A stretch of DNA of 64,000 bases. Source: Roseateles_B flavus (GTDB lineage Bacteria; Pseudomonadota; Gammaproteobacteria; Burkholderiales; Burkholderiaceae_C). The stretch spans positions 310,001 through 374,000 of the forward strand of contig NZ_JBDPZC010000003.1 of assembly GCF_039872765.1 (NCBI RefSeq). The letters run 5' to 3'. Every line of letters starts with the position of its first letter. Position 1 is the first letter of the stretch. A program made the position numbers and the translations under genes. Below are positions 7,542 through 16,287 of the stretch, piece by piece. The notes under the pieces are model-generated. The model had not been told where the DNA came from and made no database searches. It saw only the letters and a list, made by a program, of their open reading frames with translations.

Positions 7542-9740
7542 TCAGAGCTTCATTTCGAGACCGACGTTGAAGTTGGTCCGGCCCTGGCGATCGCTGCGGC
7601 TGCCGTAGCCGCTGCTGAGCGTCGTGCTGTTCCAGCTGTCGACCGGCACGAAGTTGTTGGCCGCGATGCGCAGCGAGGTCGTGCGGTTGAAGGCCCACTG
7701 CGCGAACACGTCCAGCGAGCGGCTGCGGGACTGCTCCACGCCCTGGCTAGCCGTCTGCTGCGTGGCGTAGCCGGGCGTGTAGGCCAGGCTGGCACCGGTG
7801 GTCAGCGGCAGGCTGCTGAAGCGGTAGTCGAAGCCCAGGTTGGCGGACCAGGGCTGCTGGCCTTCCAGGCGGTTGTTGGGCCCTTCGACGGCCTCGACCC
7901 TGGAGCGGTAGATGTTCAGCGCGCTGCGCAGGTTCAGCGGCAGCTTGGCGTCGAACAGGGCCGGCAGCAGCTCGCCGGCACGCCCCTTGAGCTCCAGCTC
8001 CAGGCCACTGCTCTGGGCCTTGGAGATGTTCACGGGCTGCGAGATCCAGCGCGGCACACCGGCCCAGCTGACGGACTGCAGCGAGACGACGTTGCGGATC
8101 AGGTCCTTCACCTCGCGGTGGAAGACGCCGATGCTCAGCATGCCGCCGCCGGTGAAGTACTTCTCGTAGGCCAGGTCCAGGCCGGTGGCCAGTTCGGGCT
8201 TCAGCAGGGGGTTGCCCAGGCGGTCCGGCGAGAGCTCGGTGTTGGGCTTGCTGACGTCAGGGAACAGGCCGCTGATGCCGGGGCGGGCCAGCATGGCGTT
8301 GAGCTCGGGCGCCTTGTAGCTCCGGGTCAGGCTGGCGCGGATGAGGTCGCGACCCTTGGGGTCCAGCTTGTAGTTGAGGTGCCAGAGGGGCGTCAGCACC
8401 GAGCTGCTGTTGCGGATGGTCTCGGCCAGGCCGCGGCTCTCGGTGACGATGCGCTCGTTGCGCAGACCCAGGTAGGTGGACCACTGCGGCGACAGCTCCC
8501 ATTCGTCCTGGATGAACAGGGCCTGGCGCTGGATGCGGGCGCCGAAGGGCTGGCCGTCGAAGTCGGGCAGCTGCGGGTGGCCCAGCTCGACGACGGTGCG
8601 CTCCTCGTCACGGCGGCGCCATTCCAGGTCCCAGCCCAGGGTCAGGCTGTGGGCATCACCGATCAGCTGGCCGAACTTGCCGGCCTGCGTCACGCTGCGG
8701 TCCTCGTTGGAGCCCGTGGTGAGGCGACGCTCAGCGTGGTCGCGGTAGGTCTGGCTGCGGAAGGTGCCGCCGGAGTCCCCGCCACCCAGCTTGAGCTCCA
8801 GCTTCTGCGTGTCATTGAAACGGCGCGACCACTGCGAGTTCAGGCGGATGTTGTGCCAGGTGCCCTTGTTCAGCGCGTCGTCGTCCAGCACCGCATTGGC
8901 CGTGGCCGATTCGGTGATGAAGGTCTGGCGGTTGTTCCAGAACCCCTTCTGGATGAAGGCCTGCAGGCTGGCGTTCTCCTCATCGGAGATCTTCCAGTTG
9001 ATGCGCGGCGCGGTGTTGAAGCCATGGCCCCAGAAGGCCTGCTCGTTGTCCTGCAGCGAATCCGAGCTCAGGCCGTCGGCACCGGGCATGTGGCGCGCAT
9101 TGCGGGCATCGTTCTGGCCGCGCCATTCGAATAGCGACACCGGCAGCGAATACGCAAAGCCGCCCTGGCGCGAGCCATAGGTGAAGTTGGCGCCCGGCGT
9201 TGGGCGCACGGCGCTGTAGCCGAAGCCCACGCGCAGGTCCTTTTGCGTGACCTTGGGGGCTTCCTTCAGGATGATGTTGATGGCGCCGGCCACGGCCTGC
9301 GCGCTCTGGTCGGCGGTGGGGCCCTTGGTGACCTCGATGCGCTCCACCTGGGCCGGATTCAGCTGGGTGAAGTCGAAGCCCGGGGGCGCGGGATCGCCAT
9401 TGATCAGAATGAGCGTGTAGCCCGCACCCAGGCCGCGCATGCGGGGACCGCCGCCCTGCATGTCCACGCCGGGCAGGCGCTTGAGGACGTCGGCGAGGTT
9501 GCTGTCGCCGTACTTGTCCATCTCCTCGCGACCGTAGATCTGCTTGGCCACGGGCGCGCGGCGACGCAGCTCGGTGTCACTTTGCGGGCGGGCGGTGATC
9601 TCGACCCGCTCCAGCTTGTTGCCCTGCTGGGGGCGGCCCTGGGGATCGGCTCCCTGGGGCATCTCCTGGCCCAGCGCGGGCAGGGTCGCCAGGGAGGCAA
9701 GGGCAAGCGCCGCAGCGGCGGCAATGGGGTGAAGGCGCAC
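7542..9740 (-). CDS. TonB-dependent outer-membrane receptor
   Basis: 732-residue receptor with a Sec signal (about 1-24, ending ALGQEMPQG), a Ton-box-like VEITA near residue 48, and a plug domain. The plug includes YGREEMDKYGDSNLADVLKR, RMRGLGAGYTLILINGD and VERIEVTKGPTADQ. A long beta-barrel follows (FIQDEWELSPQWSTYLGLRN). It takes up an unknown substrate, such as a metal chelate or another organic compound, driven by TonB-ExbBD, which are not in this window. The last residues are NVGLEMKL, without the usual terminal Phe/Trp of barrel proteins. No TonB, ABC transporter or sigma/anti-sigma pair lies adjacent. Confidence 0.9.
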   Translation of the reverse strand: MRLHPIAAAAALALASLATLPALGQEMPQGADPQGRPQQGNKLERVEITARPQSDTELRRRAPVAKQIYGREEMDKYGDSNLADVLKRLPGVDMQGGGPRMRGLGAGYTLILINGDPAPPGFDFTQLNPAQVERIEVTKGPTADQSAQAVAGAINIILKEAPKVTQKDLRVGFGYSAVRPTPGANFTYGSRQGGFAYSLPVSLFEWRGQNDARNARHMPGADGLSSDSLQDNEQAFWGHGFNTAPRINWKISDEENASLQAFIQKGFWNNRQTFITESATANAVLDDDALNKGTWHNIRLNSQWSRRFNDTQKLELKLGGGDSGGTFRSQTYRDHAERRLTTGSNEDRSVTQAGKFGQLIGDAHSLTLGWDLEWRRRDEERTVVELGHPQLPDFDGQPFGARIQRQALFIQDEWELSPQWSTYLGLRNERIVTESRGLAETIRNSSSVLTPLWHLNYKLDPKGRDLIRASLTRSYKAPELNAMLARPGISGLFPDVSKPNTELSPDRLGNPLLKPELATGLDLAYEKYFTGGGMLSIGVFHREVKDLIRNVVSLQSVSWAGVPRWISQPVNISKAQSSGLELELKGRAGELLPALFDAKLPLNLRSALNIYRSRVEAVEGPNNRLEGQQPWSANLGFDYRFSSLPLTTGASLAYTPGYATQQTASQGVEQSRSRSLDVFAQWAFNRTTSLRIAANNFVPVDSWNSTTLSSGYGSRSDRQGRTNFNVGLEMKL

Positions 9741-9888
9741 GGAAACTCCTGAACTGCGTCCTGTTCTTCGGACTGGGGCGCACGATAGCGGCAGCGGCGC
9801 GCGCTGTCAGCACCGCTGCGACCAGCGGCGGTTTCAGCGTCGCCACTGGTCAGTGCCTGCGCCGAACTGCAGGAACCGGCGCCTGGCG

Positions 9889-12219
9889 TCAGCGCTTGCC
9901 CTGCAGCTTGGCGAAGGCGGCCGCCATGGCATTGCCGGCCGGTGCGGCGGGCGCGGCTGCGCGGCCGGGACGCTCGTTGCGCGCGGCGGGGCGGAAGCTG
10001 TTGTCCGCCTTGGCTGCGCCGCGTGGCGCCGCGGCGTCCAGCTTCATCGTCAGGGAGATGCGCTTGCGGGCCAGGTCGACCTCCAGCACCTTGACCTTGA
10101 CGATGTCGCCCGTCTTGACGACCTCGCGGGCGTCGTTGACGAACTTGTTGGACAGCTGGCTCACGTGCACCAGGCCGTCCTGGTGCACGCCCAGGTCCAC
10201 GAAGGCGCCGAACTGCGCCACGTTGGAGACCGTGCCCTCGAGGATCATGCCCTCGGCCAGGTCCTTGATGTCCTCGACGCCCTCATTGAAGCGGGCCACC
10301 TTGAAGTCGGGGCGCGGATCGCGGCCCGGCTTCTCCAGCTCGGCCAGGATGTCCTTGACCGTGATGGCGCCGAAGCGCTCGTCGGCAAAGGCCTCGGGCT
10401 TCAGGCTGCGGATCACGTCGGCCTTGCCCATGACTTCCGTGATGGGGCGCCCGACCTGGCCCAGGATGCGCTGCACCACCGGGTAGGTCTCGGGGTGGAC
10501 GCCGGAGAGGTCCAGCGGGTTGTCGCCATCGCGGATGCGCAGGAAGCCGGCCGCCTGCTCGAAGGTCTTGGGCCCGAGGCCCGTGACGTCCAGCAGCTGC
10601 TGACGGTTGCGGAAGGCCCCGTTGGCATCACGCCAGCGCACGATGGAACCCGCCACCGTGGCCGACAGGCCCGACACGCGCGACAGCAGCGGCGCCGAGG
10701 CCGTGTTGAGGTCCACGCCCACGGAGTTCACGCAGTCCTCGACGACGGCGTCCAGCGTGCGCGCCAGCTCGCTCTGGTTGACGTCGTGCTGGTACTGGCC
10801 CACGCCGATGCTCTTGGGGTCGATCTTCACCAGCTCGGCCAGCGGATCCTGCAGGCGGCGGGCAATGGACACCGCACCGCGCAGGCTCACGTCCAGCTCC
10901 GGCAATTCCTTGGAGGCGAACTCGGAGGCCGAGTAGACCGAGGCGCCGGCCTCGCTCACCACGACCTTCTCGATGTGGGTGCCGGGGGCCAGCTGCTGGA
11001 TGCGCTTGATGAGGTCGGCGGCCAGCTTGTCGGTCTCGCGCGAGGCCGTGCCGTTGCCGATGGCGATCAGGTTCACGCCGTGCGTCGCGCACAGGCGGCC
11101 CAGGGTGTGGATGGAGCCTTCCCAGTCCTTGCGCGGCTCGTGGGGGTAGACGGTGGAGGTGTCCAGCACGCGGCCGGTGTCACTCACCACGGCCACCTTC
11201 ACGCCGGTGCGGATGCCCGGGTCCAGGCCCATCACCACGCGCTTGCCGGCCGGCGCGGCCAGCAGGAGGTCGCGCAGGTTCTCGGCGAAGACCTTGATGG
11301 CCACGCGCTCGGCCTCCTCGCGCAGCCGGGAGAAGAGGTCGCGCTCCAGGCTCATGGAGAGCTTGACCTTCCAGGTCCAGGCCACGGTCTTGCGGATCAG
11401 CTCGTCGGACGCACGCTTACCATGGCTCCAGCCCAGGTGGCGGGCGATGCGGCCCTCGGCCAGGGAGGGCTGGCCGGGGAGGATCTCTTCGTCGAGCACC
11501 AGCTTGGCATCGAGGAACTCCTGCGTGCGACCGCGGAACACGGCCAGCGCGCGGTGCGAGGGCACGGTCTTGATGGGCTCGGCGTAATCGAAGTAGTCGC
11601 GGAACTTGGCGACGTCGGCGTTGTTCTCGTCCTTGCCGTCCATCAGCTTCGACTTGAACAGGCCCTCCTCCCACAGCCACTCGCGCAGCTTGCCGATCAG
11701 CACGGCGTCCTCGGCCCAGCGCTCGGAGAGCAGGTCCCGCACGCCGTCCAGCACCGCGTAGGCATCGGCAAAGCCGGCGTCGGGGTTGAGGAAGGCCTGC
11801 GCCTCGGCCTGCGGGTCCAGGGAAGGATCGGCGAAGAGCTTGTCGGCCAGCGGCTCGAGGCCGGCCTCGCGGGCAATCATGCCCTTGGTGCGGCGCTTCT
11901 GCTTGTAGGGCAGGTAGAGGTCTTCCAGCTCCTGCTTGGTCGGCGCGGCCTCGATGGCGGCGCGCAGCTCAGGGCTGAGCTTGCCCTGCTCCTCGATGCT
12001 CTTGAGCACCGCGGCGCGGCGGTCCGCCAGCTCGCGCAGATAGCCCAGGCGGGACTCCAGCTCGCGCAGCTGGGTGTCGTCCAGCCCGTCGGTGACTTCC
12101 TTGCGGTAGCGGGCGATGAAGGGCACGGTGGCCCCGCCATCAAGCAGCTCCACGGCCGCGTTGACCTGGGCCGGGCGCACATTCAGCTCGGCGGCAATCT
12201 GAAGCAGGATCTTGTCCAA
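9889..12219 (-). CDS. tex: Tex-family S1 RNA-binding transcription accessory protein
   Basis: 776-residue Tex protein, a conserved nucleic-acid-binding factor related to eukaryotic Spt6. In order it has the helical N-terminal region (LNVRPAQVNAAVELLDGGAT, VPFIARYRKE), a YqgF/RNase H-like domain (MGLDPGIRTGVKVAVVSDTG), helix-hairpin-helix units (VGVDLNTASAPLLSRVSGL), and an S1 domain near 640-715 (GTVSNVAQFGAFVDLGVHQD). It ends in an Ala/Arg/Pro-rich tail. Length fits the family. The flavoprotein gene ends the preceding unit; no operon partner is evident. Confidence 0.97.
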   Translation of the reverse strand: MDKILLQIAAELNVRPAQVNAAVELLDGGATVPFIARYRKEVTDGLDDTQLRELESRLGYLRELADRRAAVLKSIEEQGKLSPELRAAIEAAPTKQELEDLYLPYKQKRRTKGMIAREAGLEPLADKLFADPSLDPQAEAQAFLNPDAGFADAYAVLDGVRDLLSERWAEDAVLIGKLREWLWEEGLFKSKLMDGKDENNADVAKFRDYFDYAEPIKTVPSHRALAVFRGRTQEFLDAKLVLDEEILPGQPSLAEGRIARHLGWSHGKRASDELIRKTVAWTWKVKLSMSLERDLFSRLREEAERVAIKVFAENLRDLLLAAPAGKRVVMGLDPGIRTGVKVAVVSDTGRVLDTSTVYPHEPRKDWEGSIHTLGRLCATHGVNLIAIGNGTASRETDKLAADLIKRIQQLAPGTHIEKVVVSEAGASVYSASEFASKELPELDVSLRGAVSIARRLQDPLAELVKIDPKSIGVGQYQHDVNQSELARTLDAVVEDCVNSVGVDLNTASAPLLSRVSGLSATVAGSIVRWRDANGAFRNRQQLLDVTGLGPKTFEQAAGFLRIRDGDNPLDLSGVHPETYPVVQRILGQVGRPITEVMGKADVIRSLKPEAFADERFGAITVKDILAELEKPGRDPRPDFKVARFNEGVEDIKDLAEGMILEGTVSNVAQFGAFVDLGVHQDGLVHVSQLSNKFVNDAREVVKTGDIVKVKVLEVDLARKRISLTMKLDAAAPRGAAKADNSFRPAARNERPGRAAAPAAPAGNAMAAAFAKLQGKR

Positions 12220-12303
12220 GACGTCTGGAGAGGGAAATGCTGAAAGCGCGCGAGTGTGCCACAGGCCCCGCGCGGGCGCGTTTCCGCTGGTTTCAGTGCC
12301 GCG

Positions 12304-13584
12304 TCAGGCCTGGCGCTTCGCGTAGGCTGCCGCGCCCTCGCCTGCCACCCAGCCGCTGGCCATGCTGGCCGTCAGCAGGTAGCCGCCGGTGGGCGCCTCC
12401 CAGTCCAGCATTTCGCCGGCGCAGAAGACGCCGGGGCGCTGGCACAGCATCAGGTGCTCGTCCAGGCACTCCAGGCGCACGCCGCCGGCCGTGCTGATGG
12501 CCTCGGCCACGGGACGTGCTGCCGCCAGGCGCAGCGGGAGGCGCTTGAGGGTGCGGGCCAGGCGCTCGGTGTCCTGGATCTCGGCCTTGTCCAGCACCTC
12601 GTACAGCAGCGCCGCCTTGAGGCCCTCGATGCCCAGACGGCTCTTGAGGTGCGTGGAGAGCGAGCGCGGGCCGCGCGGCCGGCGCACCTCGGCCAGCACC
12701 TGGGCCTCGTCATGGTTGGGCAGCAGGTCCAGGTGCAGCAGGGCCTCGCCGAACTCAGCGATCTCGTCGCGCAGCAGGGCCGAAGCCGCATAGACCAGGG
12801 AGCCCTCGATGCCGCGGGCCGTGACCACGAATTCACCCTGGCGCTCGAAGCGGCGGCCGCTGCGGCCCTCGAAGACGAGCCGCACCGGCTTCACCGGCTG
12901 ACCCGCCCAGCGCTCGACGAAGAAGGCGGACCAGCCCGCCTCGGCCGCACCCTCGCGGCGCGGACCCAGGTCGAAACCGCAGTTGGCGGCGCGCAGCGGG
13001 GCGATCTCGGCCCCCGCCTCGGCCAGCGGGCCCTGCCAGGCCCCGTTGGAGCCCAGCTGCGGCCAGGACGCGCCGCCCAGGGCCAGCACCAGCGCCGCGG
13101 GCGCTGGCACGGTGCGCTCGCCCTCGGGCGCGGCAAAGCGCAGCGCGCCTTCCGCCGCCCAGCCCAGCCAGCGATGGCGCATGTGGAAGCGCACGCCCGC
13201 GGCGCGCAGGCGCTGCAACCAGGCGCGCAGCAGCGGCGCGGCCTTCATGTCGGTCGGGAAGACGCGGCCCGAGCTGCCCACGAAGGTCTCGATGCCCAGG
13301 CCCGCCGCCCACTGGCGCAGGGCCGGTCCGTCGAGGCGGTCCAGCCAGGGCCGCAGAGCCTGCGCGCGCTCGGCGAAGCGCTGCTCGAAGGCCTCGCGCT
13401 CCTCGGAGTGCGTGAGGTTGAGCCCGCCCTTGCCGGCCAGCAGGAACTTGCGGCCCACGGAGGGCATGGCGTCGTAGAGGTCGACACGCAGGCCCGCCGC
13501 GGCCAGGCGCTCGGCCGCCATCAGGCCCGCGGGACCTCCGCCGATGACCAGGGCTTGTGCAGGGAGGGAAGAGTTGGAGGACAT
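12304..13584 (-). CDS. NAD(P)/FAD-dependent oxidoreductase, HI0933/TIGR03862-like
   Basis: 426-residue flavoprotein. The N-terminal dinucleotide-binding motif GGGPAGLMAAERLAAAGL (about 14-31) is followed by the GRKFLLAGKGGLNLTHSE signature. This signature is typical of the HI0933/YhiN group, where related bacterial enzymes reduce flavin-linked substrates. A second FAD contact CAGEMLDWEAPTGGYLLTAS lies near the C-terminus. It is cytoplasmic, with no signal or membrane segment. The physiological substrate is unknown, and it stands alone between tex and an SDR gene. Confidence 0.88.
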   Translation of the reverse strand: MSSNSSLPAQALVIGGGPAGLMAAERLAAAGLRVDLYDAMPSVGRKFLLAGKGGLNLTHSEEREAFEQRFAERAQALRPWLDRLDGPALRQWAAGLGIETFVGSSGRVFPTDMKAAPLLRAWLQRLRAAGVRFHMRHRWLGWAAEGALRFAAPEGERTVPAPAALVLALGGASWPQLGSNGAWQGPLAEAGAEIAPLRAANCGFDLGPRREGAAEAGWSAFFVERWAGQPVKPVRLVFEGRSGRRFERQGEFVVTARGIEGSLVYAASALLRDEIAEFGEALLHLDLLPNHDEAQVLAEVRRPRGPRSLSTHLKSRLGIEGLKAALLYEVLDKAEIQDTERLARTLKRLPLRLAAARPVAEAISTAGGVRLECLDEHLMLCQRPGVFCAGEMLDWEAPTGGYLLTASMASGWVAGEGAAAYAKRQA

Positions 13585-13652
13585 GGCGGGACTTCAGCGG
13601 ACGGGGCCGGCAGTGTGCCAGAAGTAGCCAGGCACCCCGCCCCTGCCCTGCT

Positions 13653-14549
13653 TCAGGACTTGCGCAGTGCCGCCACCAGTTGCTCGCGCAGCGCCGGCTT
13701 GTCCGCGAAGGGGTCGGTGGGATTGCGCTGCTGCATCACGTCCTCCAGGCGCGTCTGCACCCCGCCCAGCACCTGCGGGTGGCTGAAGACGTAGAAGCGG
13801 CTCTCGTCCATGGCCTGGAAGACCAGGGCCGCCACGTCGGCCGCGGTGATCTTGCCGGCGTTCACCGCCTTGTCAGTCATGGCCTGGGACACCAGCTGGC
13901 TCTTGCTGGGCTTGTCCATGGGATGGTCCGGCGTGCGGTTGCGGTGGCTCTGGGAGATGCCGGTGGGCACGAAGTAGGGGCACAGCACCGAGCAGCGGAT
14001 CTGATCCGTCACCAGGGTCAGGTCTTGATAGAGCGTCTCGCTGAGGCTCACCACCGCGTGCTTGCTGACGTTGTAGACACCCATGTTCGGCGGATTGAGC
14101 ATGCCGGCCATGGAGGCGGTGTTGACGATGTGGCCCTCCCACGAGGGGTCGGCCTCGGCCGCGGCCAGCATCATGGGCGTGAACAGGCGCACGCCATGCA
14201 CGACGCCCATCAGGTTGACGCCCAGCACCCATTCCCAGTCGGACAGGCTGTTCTCCCAGATCAGCCCGCCCGAGCCCACGCCGGCGTTGTTGAAGACGAA
14301 GTGCGGGGCGCCAAAGCGCGCCTTCACGGCTTCGGCCAGGGCCTCCATCTGGTCGGCCTTGGCCACGTCCACCTGGCGCAGCAGCAAGGGATGGGCGCCG
14401 AACTCGGCCTCCAGCCGCGCCATGGCATCGGCCTGCACATCGCAGAGCACGAGGTTCATGCCGCGCTGCGCGGCCAGGCGGGCGACCTCCAGGCCGAAGC
14501 CCGAGGCGGCGCCGGTGATCACGGCCGTGCGGCCCTGGTACTGCTTCAT
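13653..14549 (-). CDS. Short-chain dehydrogenase/reductase
   Basis: 298-residue classical SDR. The cofactor motif is TGAASGFG (about 12-19), NNAG is near 90, and the active-site Tyr-Lys pair is YNVSK (about 167-171). The start at 14549 follows GGAGTGAAACG and lies 4 bases after the stop of the GNAT gene, so the two are coupled. It is the last gene of an oxidoreductase-GNAT-SDR operon controlled, I infer, by the operator at 16157-16170. The substrate is unknown. Confidence 0.92.
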   Translation of the reverse strand: MKQYQGRTAVITGAASGFGLEVARLAAQRGMNLVLCDVQADAMARLEAEFGAHPLLLRQVDVAKADQMEALAEAVKARFGAPHFVFNNAGVGSGGLIWENSLSDWEWVLGVNLMGVVHGVRLFTPMMLAAAEADPSWEGHIVNTASMAGMLNPPNMGVYNVSKHAVVSLSETLYQDLTLVTDQIRCSVLCPYFVPTGISQSHRNRTPDHPMDKPSKSQLVSQAMTDKAVNAGKITAADVAALVFQAMDESRFYVFSHPQVLGGVQTRLEDVMQQRNPTDPFADKPALREQLVAALRKS

Positions 14550-14553
14550 CGTT

Positions 14554-15030
14554 TCACTCCGCGGGTGCCGGGTCGCGGCACATGTCGATATGGGGAATGC
14601 CGTCTTCGTCATAGACCGGAGAGACGGCGCGGAAACCCAGGCTGGCGTAGAAGTCCTGCAGATGGGCCTGGGCGCTGAGCTCCTGCCCGACGCCCGGCCA
14701 GCGCTGCTCGCACTCGCGCAGGGCCTGGCGCACCAGCGGCCGGCCCTGCCCCTGGCCGCGCAGGGCCGGCGAGGTCAGCACACGGCCGATGGCGGCGCGC
14801 TGCTGCTGCGGCCCCTTCAGCCCGGGCGGCAGCAGGCGGGCATAGGCCAGCAGGCGCCCGGTGGCGTCCCGGCCCATGACGTGCAGGCAGTCGCGGTCGC
14901 GGCCGTCGGTGTCCTGGTAGAGGCAGCGCTGCTCGACGACGAAGACCTCGTTGCGCAGCGCCAGCATCTCGTAGACGCCCTCGGCGTCCAGGGCCTGCAG
15001 GGGCAGGCAGGACCAGAAGAGCGGGCCCAT
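14554..15030 (-). CDS. GNAT-family N-acetyltransferase (ElaA-like)
   Basis: 158-residue acetyltransferase using acetyl-CoA. It begins MGPLFWSCLPLQALDAEGVYEMLALRNEVFVVEQ, the ElaA-type N-terminus in which a short region is followed by R-x-E-V-F-V-V-E-Q. The acetyl-CoA loop region is IGRVLTSPALRGQGQGRPLV and the C-terminal FYASLGFRAVSPVYDEDGI is typical. The start codon shares one base with the stop of the upstream oxidoreductase (TGATG), so the two are translationally coupled. The acceptor is unknown. Confidence 0.88.
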   Translation of the reverse strand: MGPLFWSCLPLQALDAEGVYEMLALRNEVFVVEQRCLYQDTDGRDRDCLHVMGRDATGRLLAYARLLPPGLKGPQQQRAAIGRVLTSPALRGQGQGRPLVRQALRECEQRWPGVGQELSAQAHLQDFYASLGFRAVSPVYDEDGIPHIDMCRDPAPAE

Positions 15031-16046
15031 CAGACGAGCTTCACCAGCTGCTTGCCGAAGTTGCGGCCCTTGAGCAGGCCCAGGAAGGCCTCGGGCGCGG
15101 CGGCCAGGCCGTCGGCAATGGATTCGCGGTACTTGAGCTTGCCAGTGGCGACCATCATGCCCAGCTCCTTCAGGGCCTCGGGCCACAGCTGCATGTGCTC
15201 GGAGACGATGAAGCCCTCGATCTTCATGCGGTTCACCAGGATCAGCTGGGGCGCCATCATCGGGATGGGCTCGCCGTTGTAGCCGGAGATCATGCCGCAC
15301 ATGGCGATGCGGCTGAAGGCGTTGGCGCGCATCATCACGGCGTCCAGGATCATGCCGCCCACGTTCTCGAAGTGGCCGTCGATGCCTTGCGGGCAGGCCT
15401 GCTTGAGGGCCGCCAGGAGCGACTTCAGCTCACGGTGCTCCTTGTAGTCGATGCAGGCGTCGAAGCCCAGTTCCTCAACCACATAGCGGCACTTGTCCGG
15501 GCCACCGGCAATGCCCACGGCGCGCGCGCCACGCGCCTTGGCCAGCTGGCCCACGGCGCCACCCACGGCGCCGCTGGCGGCGCTCACCACCACGGTCTCG
15601 CCGGCCTTGGGATTGATGATCTGGGTCAGGCCGTACCAGGCCGTCACGCCGGGCATGCCCACGGCGCCCAGGTAGGCGGCGAGCGGAATGTGGGTGGTGT
15701 CGACCTTCTGCAGCACCCCGCGCTGGCTGGCGTCGACCAGCTGGTACTCCTGCCACCCGCCCATGCCCACCACCTGGTCCCCCGCCTTGAAGGCCGGGTT
15801 GCGAGACTCCACCACCTCGCCCACGGTGCCGCCCATCATGACCTGGTCCAGGGGCTGCGGATCGGCGTAGCTCTTGGCGTCGCTCATGCGGCCGCGCATA
15901 TAGGGGTCGAGGCTCAGGTAGTGGTTGCGGACCAGCACCTGGCCTTCCTGCACGGCGGGCAGCGGGGCCTCGACCAGGCGGAAGTTGTCGACCGTCGGCT
16001 CGCCCGTGGGGCGGGACACCAGGTGGATTTGGCGGTTGATGCTCAT
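15030..16046 (-). CDS. NADP-dependent medium-chain oxidoreductase (CurA/leukotriene B4 dehydrogenase type)
   Basis: 338-residue zinc-free MDR-family enzyme that reduces activated C=C bonds with NADPH. Markers are LSLDPYMRGRMSD near the N-terminus, the nucleotide motif SAASGAVGGAVGQLAKARGA (about 158-177), and FENVGGMILDAVM. It is 40-50% Ala/Gly/Leu-rich, without membrane segments. It heads an operon with the GNAT and SDR genes. A palindromic operator next to a -10-like box lies 110-130 bases upstream. Confidence 0.93.
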   Translation of the reverse strand: MSINRQIHLVSRPTGEPTVDNFRLVEAPLPAVQEGQVLVRNHYLSLDPYMRGRMSDAKSYADPQPLDQVMMGGTVGEVVESRNPAFKAGDQVVGMGGWQEYQLVDASQRGVLQKVDTTHIPLAAYLGAVGMPGVTAWYGLTQIINPKAGETVVVSAASGAVGGAVGQLAKARGARAVGIAGGPDKCRYVVEELGFDACIDYKEHRELKSLLAALKQACPQGIDGHFENVGGMILDAVMMRANAFSRIAMCGMISGYNGEPIPMMAPQLILVNRMKIEGFIVSEHMQLWPEALKELGMMVATGKLKYRESIADGLAAAPEAFLGLLKGRNFGKQLVKLV

Positions 16047-16156
16047 GGCTTCCTCTTTGTCGCTAGCTGTGTCGGTTGGACGGGCCAGGTTCAGGCCCTC
16101 ATGGCAGAGATTGAATCATGGCCCATTCGTGACACTCGTCTCAGTGGCGACAAAAA

Positions 16157-16176
16157 CGAACGGTCGTTCGCCTCTA
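16157..16176 (-). promoter_or_regulatory. Palindromic operator next to a -10-like box, upstream of the CurA-type operon
   Basis: GAACGGTCGTTC (16158-16169) lies inside the longer repeat CGAACG-GT-CGTTCG (16157-16170). On the minus strand it directly follows TAGAGG (16176-16171). The same arrangement, TAGAAT then CGAACGATCGTTC, lies before the fadB-type gene at 27957-27975. Short palindromes of this form are typical of TetR-family regulators; the regulator itself is not in the window. Confidence 0.6.
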
Positions 16177-16287
16177 TTCGCAGGAAGCTTGCTTGCAATG
16201 GATTCCAGCCATCAGGGAAGTACCGAGGAAACAAAGCGCCGGGCCTATGCGACAGGGGTCGCAAAAGGCGTCTGCGCTGGAGAGACC

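Noticed and set aside
9853..12243. 796-codon plus-strand reading frame antisense to tex
   Set aside because: Mirror of the tex gene with repetitive Ala/Gly/Leu/His content and no recognisable domain.
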